Source: Xylophilus sp. ASV27 (GTDB taxonomy: Bacteria > Pseudomonadota > Gammaproteobacteria > Burkholderiales > Burkholderiaceae_C). Taken from it: 39,858 bases of DNA. A model generated the notes under the pieces. The model saw only the letters and a program-made list of their open reading frames with translations, did not search any database and had not been told where the DNA came from. The stretch lies in NCBI RefSeq assembly GCF_016428875.1, contig NZ_JAELTO010000032.1:1-39858 (forward strand), read 5' to 3'. The translations under genes were made by a program, and so were the position numbers. Positions 35,953 through 39,858 of the stretch are shown piece by piece (position 1 is the first letter of the stretch; the number at the start of each line of letters is the position of its first letter).

Positions 35953-36842
35953 GCGTGTACCTTCTGTCCGTCCTGAAGCAGGCGGCTCAGGTACATGCCG
36001 TAGCCGCTCTTGCGCAAGGGAGCGGCCAGGCGCTCCAGTTGTGCGTCACTGATGAAGCCGTGGCGCCAGGCGATTTCCTCGGGGCAGGCGATCTTGAGTC
36101 CTTGCCGATGCTCCAGTGTGGCAATGAACTGGCCAGCCTCGAGCAAGCTGTCGTGCGTGCCGGTATCGAGCCAGGCATAGCCTCGCTTCATGATCTGCAC
36201 CTGCAGTGTTCCGCGTGCCAGATAGGCCTGGTTCACGGCGGTGATCTCCAGTTCGCCACGGGCACTGGGGCGCACCGCCTTGGCGACGTCGACCACATCG
36301 CTGTCGTAAAAATAAAGACCGGTCACGGCATAGCTGCTCAAAGGGCGAGCAGGCTTTTCCTCGATGCTCATGGCTTTGCCAGCGCCATCAAAGGCCACGA
36401 CGCCATAGCGTTCCGGGTCTTGGACATGGTAGGCAAACACCGTTGCGCCTTCGGCCTGCGCGTCGGCATGGGCCAGCATCGGGCCAAGGTCATGGCCGTA
36501 GAAGATGTTGTCGCCGAGCACCAGCGCGCTGGGCGCACCTTGAAGAAACGACTCTCCGATAATGAAGGCCTGCGCCAGCCCATCGGGGCTGGGCTGTACT
36601 GCGTACTGAAGGCTCAGCCCCCATTGGGAGCCGTCACCCAGCAGCTGCTGGAAACGGGGAGTGTCCTGCGGCGTGCTGATCACCAGAATGTCGCGAATAC
36701 CCGCCAGCATGAGCGTACACAGCGGGTAATAGATCATGGGTTTGTCATAGACCGGCAGCAGTTGCTTGCTGATCGCCAGCGTTGCCGGGTGCAGGCGCGT
36801 ACCGGAGCCGCCTGCAAGGATGATGCCCTTGCGCTGAGTCAT
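35949..36842 (-). CDS. rfbA: Glucose-1-phosphate thymidylyltransferase
   Basis: 297 residues, nucleotidyltransferase fold. [20 protein letters not shown] is the nucleotide-binding loop; [49 protein letters not shown] and [17 protein letters not shown] are diagnostic. It makes dTDP-glucose, the first step to dTDP-rhamnose, and is usually feedback-inhibited by dTDP-rhamnose. The ATG at 36842 has GAAGG upstream; codons before it overlap rfbD. Gap to rfbD is 10 nt. Also rmlA. Confidence 0.97.
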   Translation of the reverse strand: MTQRKGIILAGGSGTRLHPATLAISKQLLPVYDKPMIYYPLCTLMLAGIRDILVISTPQDTPRFQQLLGDGSQWGLSLQYAVQPSPDGLAQAFIIGESFLQGAPSALVLGDNIFYGHDLGPMLAHADAQAEGATVFAYHVQDPERYGVVAFDGAGKAMSIEEKPARPLSSYAVTGLYFYDSDVVDVAKAVRPSARGELEITAVNQAYLARGTLQVQIMKRGYAWLDTGTHDSLLEAGQFIATLEHRQGLKIACPEEIAWRHGFISDAQLERLAAPLRKSGYGMYLSRLLQDGQKVHA

Positions 36843-36852
36843 GCATGTGCCT

Positions 36853-37752
36853 TCACAGGATTTCCTCCACCATTCGCCTGACACCGGACTGCCACTCAGG
36901 CAGTTCCAATCCGAAGGTTTTTCTGAATTTGCGCGTATCGAGGCGCGAGTTGTGCGGGCGTTGAGCCGCAGTGGGAAACGCGCTGGACGGCACGCGCTCG
37001 ATGTCGTCCGGCTGGACCTGCAGCCGACAACCCCGGCTTTGGGCTTGCTGCAGAACCAGGCGTGCATAGTCGAACCAGGAGGCTTCGCCGCCCGCTGCCA
37101 GATGGTACAGGCCCGCGTGCGCCAAGCCATCGGGCTGCGCGACCACCTGCCGGAGGGCCTGGGCGGTCGCGTCCGCCAGCAGATCGGCGCCCGTAGGCGC
37201 GCCTATCTGGTCATCCACCACCTTCAGCTCGGTTCGCTCCTGTGCCAGCCGCAGCATGGTCCTGGCGAAATTGCTGCCGCGTGCGGCGTATACCCAACTG
37301 GTCCGCAAGATCAGGTGGCGTGGATTGGTATGCTGCACCTGCTGCTCGCCTTCAAGCTTGGTGCGGCCATACACATTCAAAGGCGCTGTCGCATCGGCTT
37401 CGGCAAAAGGCGTCCGGCCACGGCCATCGAAGACGTAGTCGGTGGAATAGTGGACCAGCCAGGCGCCGATGCGCTGCGCCGTCTGCGCAAGGACTGCCGG
37501 CGCGGTGGTATTGACGGTATATGCCAGGTCAGGCTCGCGCTCGGCCTGGTCAACCGCTGTGTAGGCGGCGGCATTGACGACTACATCGGGCCGCACGGCC
37601 AGAACCGTATCGACAAGGTCTGCGGGGCGTGAGAAATCACCCGCCAGTCCCGGGGTGTCTCTTCCCACGGCTACCACGTTCCCCAACACGGCAAGGCTGC
37701 GCTGCAGCTCCCATCCGAGTTGCCCGTCTTTCCCGAAAAGCAGAATCTTCAT
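36853..37752 (-). CDS. rfbD: dTDP-4-dehydrorhamnose reductase
   Basis: 299 residues, short-chain reductase. [11 protein letters not shown] is the NADPH-binding loop, with [25 protein letters not shown], and YGRTKLEGE giving the catalytic Tyr-x3-Lys. It carries out the last step to dTDP-L-rhamnose. Start ATG 37752, ten nt after the rfbB stop; the open frame upstream is a shadow of rfbB. Also rmlD. Confidence 0.97.
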   Translation of the reverse strand: MKILLFGKDGQLGWELQRSLAVLGNVVAVGRDTPGLAGDFSRPADLVDTVLAVRPDVVVNAAAYTAVDQAEREPDLAYTVNTTAPAVLAQTAQRIGAWLVHYSTDYVFDGRGRTPFAEADATAPLNVYGRTKLEGEQQVQHTNPRHLILRTSWVYAARGSNFARTMLRLAQERTELKVVDDQIGAPTGADLLADATAQALRQVVAQPDGLAHAGLYHLAAGGEASWFDYARLVLQQAQSRGCRLQVQPDDIERVPSSAFPTAAQRPHNSRLDTRKFRKTFGLELPEWQSGVRRMVEEIL

Positions 37753-37762
37753 AGGTTTCGGG

Positions 37763-38833
37763 TCAGGCAAGCGCCGTCTCCGCATACTGCGTTTGCATCC
37801 ACGTGCGATAAGCGCCGCTCTGGACATTGGCCACCCAATCCGGATGCTCCAGATACCATGCAACGGTCTTGCGAAGTCCCGATGCAAAGGTCTCTGCAGG
37901 CTTCCATCCCAGTTCATGCTCCAGCTTGCGCGCGTCAATGGCGTAGCGACGGTCGTGGCCTGGCCGGTCCTTGACGAAGACGATCTGCTGCCGGTAGCTG
38001 CGGCCATCCGGTAAGGGGCGCCACTCATCCAGCAGGCCGCATATCTGGCCAACGATGTCCAGGTTGGTCTGCTCGTTCCATCCGCCTATGTTGTAGGTTT
38101 CCCCAACGCTGCCGCGCTCCAGCACCTGGCGAATGGCGCTGCAATGATCCCTGACATAGAGCCAGTCGCGGATCTGTTGGCCATCCCCGTAGATCGGCAA
38201 TGGCTTGCCCGCAAGCGCATTGATGATCATCAGCGGAATGAGCTTTTCCGGGAAATGATACGGCCCGTAGTTGTTGGAACAATTGGTCGTCAGCACCGGC
38301 AAGCCATAGGTATGGTGCCAAGCCCGCACCAGATGGTCGCTTGCTGCCTTGCTTGCGGAGTATGGGCTGTTCGGCTCGAAGGGATGTTGCTCAGTGAACG
38401 CGGGCTCGCCGGGCTCCAGTGAGCCATAGACCTCGTCGGTTGAAACGTGCAGGAAGCGGAAAGCCTGCTGCTCCTCTTTCTCGAGAGAACTCCAGTATGC
38501 GCGCGAGGCCTCCAACAGATGCAAGGTGCCAACGACGTTGGTTTGGACGAACGCCTCCGGTCCTTTGATGGATCGATCCACATGGGATTCGGCGGCGAAA
38601 TTGACCACCGCACGTGGACGATGCTGCGCAAACAAGTGGGCCAGCAGCGGAGCGTCGGCGATATCCCCGTGCACGAAAACATGCCTCGCATCCTGCTCAA
38701 TCGAGGCGAGATTTTCCAGGTTGCCGGCATAGGTGAGCTTGTCCAGATTGAGGACTGGCTCATCATTCAGAGCCAGCCAGTCCAGTACGAAATTCGCGCC
38801 GATGAAGCCGGCGCCGCCTGTCACGATGATCAT
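37763..38833 (-). CDS. rfbB: dTDP-glucose 4,6-dehydratase
   Basis: 356 residues, extended SDR fold. [12 protein letters not shown] binds [37 protein letters not shown] (Tyr-x3-Lys), [17 protein letters not shown] and [12 protein letters not shown] are diagnostic. It converts dTDP-glucose to the 4-keto-6-deoxy intermediate. GGAAGG precedes the ATG at 38833. It leads the rfbB-D-A-C run, whose spacing (10, 10 and -4 nt) indicates one transcript. Also rmlB. Confidence 0.98.
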   Translation of the reverse strand: MIIVTGGAGFIGANFVLDWLALNDEPVLNLDKLTYAGNLENLASIEQDARHVFVHGDIADAPLLAHLFAQHRPRAVVNFAAESHVDRSIKGPEAFVQTNVVGTLHLLEASRAYWSSLEKEEQQAFRFLHVSTDEVYGSLEPGEPAFTEQHPFEPNSPYSASKAASDHLVRAWHHTYGLPVLTTNCSNNYGPYHFPEKLIPLMIINALAGKPLPIYGDGQQIRDWLYVRDHCSAIRQVLERGSVGETYNIGGWNEQTNLDIVGQICGLLDEWRPLPDGRSYRQQIVFVKDRPGHDRRYAIDARKLEHELGWKPAETFASGLRKTVAWYLEHPDWVANVQSGAYRTWMQTQYAETALA

Positions 38834-38867
38834 GAAAGCCTTCCAGTAGTTTCAGCGCTGGCGTGGC

Positions 38868-39641
38868 TCAGCGATGCGTTGCAAATCGCTCTTCGGCCAT
38901 GGCCAGCAGACCTTCCAATATCAGGTTGTCCACCAACTCAAACGCGTGCGCCATGTGCGGCGCCATCTTCCAGCCTGCGCCGCCGCTCATGACACAGACG
39001 GGTTCTTCTCCTGTGTGAGTGCGGAGATGCCGGACCATGCGATCTACCGCACCCGCAATGGCATAGGTCCCACCACTGGTAAGTGCATCACTCGTATTGG
39101 TAGGAAACATATGGACTTCACCAGTAGGAACATGCAAGCCCGCAGTTCCCGACTCCAAGGCCCGCAGCATGATGCCGTGCCCCGGCAAGATCAATCCTCC
39201 TAGGAAACGGCCGCCGGAGTCGAGCGCATCCACGGTCACCGCCGTGCCGACCATCACCACGACGACCGGTTTAGGCACCGGCAACCGCAAGATCCGATCC
39301 CGGGCCCCGACCATGGCGACCCAGCGATCCGCCCCCAGGCGCGAAGGATGATCATAGCCATTGGTCACCCCTCCAGCTTCCGTCGTCGGGACGACCCATT
39401 GGGGGTGAACATCCCACAACTCCATCTGCTCTTCAACGCGCCTCTTGACACCCTCTCCCGCGACGATGCAGCCATACATGTGCTCAGGTACGACAAGCTG
39501 CGGCCACACCCGCTCACCCAAATGGTCGATATTCTCCAGAAATTCTGCGCCGTGCGACAGAAGTCTGGCCCCTCGGCGGGGTGACTCGTACTGGGCCCAC
39601 TTCAGGCGGGTATTTCCCACGTCGATAGCCAGGAAGGTCAT
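38868..39641 (-). CDS. coaX: Type III pantothenate kinase
   Basis: 257 residues with the ASKHA fold of Coa[16 protein letters not shown] (phosphate 1), [27 protein letters not shown] (phosphate 2), [15 protein letters not shown] and CVMSGGAGW. It phosphorylates pantothenate at the start of coenzyme A synthesis. It lies 34 bp ahead of rfbB on the same strand, so its promoter may also drive the rhamnose genes. About 90 bp upstream is the rRNA operon terminator. No biotin ligase gene is seen beside it within the window. Confidence 0.95.
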   Translation of the reverse strand: MTFLAIDVGNTRLKWAQYESPRRGARLLSHGAEFLENIDHLGERVWPQLVVPEHMYGCIVAGEGVKRRVEEQMELWDVHPQWVVPTTEAGGVTNGYDHPSRLGADRWVAMVGARDRILRLPVPKPVVVVMVGTAVTVDALDSGGRFLGGLILPGHGIMLRALESGTAGLHVPTGEVHMFPTNTSDALTSGGTYAIAGAVDRMVRHLRTHTGEEPVCVMSGGAGWKMAPHMAHAFELVDNLILEGLLAMAEERFATHR

Positions 39642-39730
39642 GACGAATTATCCCCTTTCGGTTCTACGCGACTCGCGGCATGTCATGGAGCGTACATCCG
39701 AACCGATATAAGCCGAACGTTCCGGATTCC

Positions 39731-39772
39731 AAAAAACAAAACCCCCGCTGCTGTGATGCAGAGGGGGTTTTG
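39731..39772 (-). terminator. Intrinsic terminator of the rRNA operon
   Basis: On the minus strand a perfect 10 bp stem (CAAAACCCCC 39772-39763 pairing with GGGGGTTTTG 39746-39737) encloses a 16 nt loop, TCTGCATCACAGCAG plus one base, which itself has a small stem. Six T follow (39736-39731). It is placed directly after the 5S rRNA and before coaX. Confidence 0.92.
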
Positions 39773-39783
39773 AGGGCTGTAAG

Positions 39784-39858
39784 AGCCTGACGATGACCTA
39801 CTTTCACACGGGAACCCGCACTATCATCGGCGCTGAGTCGTTTCACTGTCCTGTTCGG
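39784..39858 (-). rRNA. rrf: 5S ribosomal RNA, 3' portion (partial)
   Basis: Read on the minus strand from the right edge, the sequence starts CCGAACAGGACAGTGAAACG and continues through CGCCGATGATAGTGCGG, CCCGTGTGAAAGTAGG and CATCGTCAGGC. This is the second half of a betaproteobacterial 5S rRNA. The 5' half and the rest of the rRNA operon lie beyond the window. The exact 3' end is set within two or three bases by comparison with the usual CAGGC end. Confidence 0.95.

Overview
ORGANISM. The window is GC-rich and carries the 3' part of a 5S rRNA at its right edge with a betaproteobacterial-type sequence. It also holds a complete XpsE-to-D-ordered type II secretion cluster, a betaproteobacterial SlmA and a surface protein of a kind known from Comamonadaceae. 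Together these suggest a Comamonadaceae chromosome, Acidovorax-like. This is inferred from content and composition, not from a database match. LAYOUT, left to right. (1) 1-168: the tail of an unrecognised plus-strand gene. (2) 186-6463, minus strand: an ABC-type surface-polysaccharide operon, wzm-wzt-methyltransferase-1200 aa multidomain glycosyltransferase, tightly coupled (11 nt wzm/wzt overlap, 11 nt wzt/methyltransferase gap, ATGA before the glycosyltransferase). (3) 6589-8377: a 94 bp imperfect palindrome, slmA and argB, i.e. housekeeping genes inserted between polysaccharide genes. (4) 8431-12429, minus strand: a WecA/MraY-family initiating transferase, a membrane-anchored GH42-like protein and a small rhamnosyltransferase-like GT2. 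(5) 12495-17473, plus strand: a 1274 aa methyltransferase/coiled-coil/GT2/GT4 fusion, translationally coupled to an O-acyltransferase. (6) 17493-20514, minus strand: a methyltransferase and a second wzm-wzt pair. (7) 20597-23302: a periplasmic parvulin and an abundant-looking secreted surface protein with its own strong terminator. (8) 23492-35332: a gene remnant, a small lipoprotein, then gspD-N-M-L-K-J-I-H-G-F-E, all minus strand. (9) 35407-39641, minus strand: rfbC, rfbA, rfbD, rfbB (dTDP-L-rhamnose synthesis) and coaX. (10) Terminator and 5S rRNA at the right edge. HOW THE GENES WORK TOGETHER. rfbBDAC would make dTDP-rhamnose for the rhamnosyltransferase-like enzymes. A WecA-type enzyme would start the chain on undecaprenyl phosphate. 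The multidomain transferases would extend and perhaps cap it, and Wzm/Wzt would export it as O-antigen. The T2SS, the neighbouring parvulin, the lipoprotein and the surface protein look like a secretion-and-assembly unit. By analogy with S-layers anchored on O-antigen (Aeromonas), the window may encode both a surface layer and the LPS to hold it. MAIN POINTS OF INTEREST. A ~2.5 kb low-GC block (about 16,280-18,745) replaces exactly the acyltransferase, a methyltransferase and the carbohydrate-binding C-terminus of the second Wzt, which looks like a swapped modification-plus-recognition cassette. Other points are two complete ABC exporters in one locus, a WbdD-like methyltransferase plus coiled coil fused to glycosyltransferases, a GH42-like anchored protein among the assembly genes, and an uncharacterised lipoprotein after gspD with a decayed paralogue 190 bp further on.
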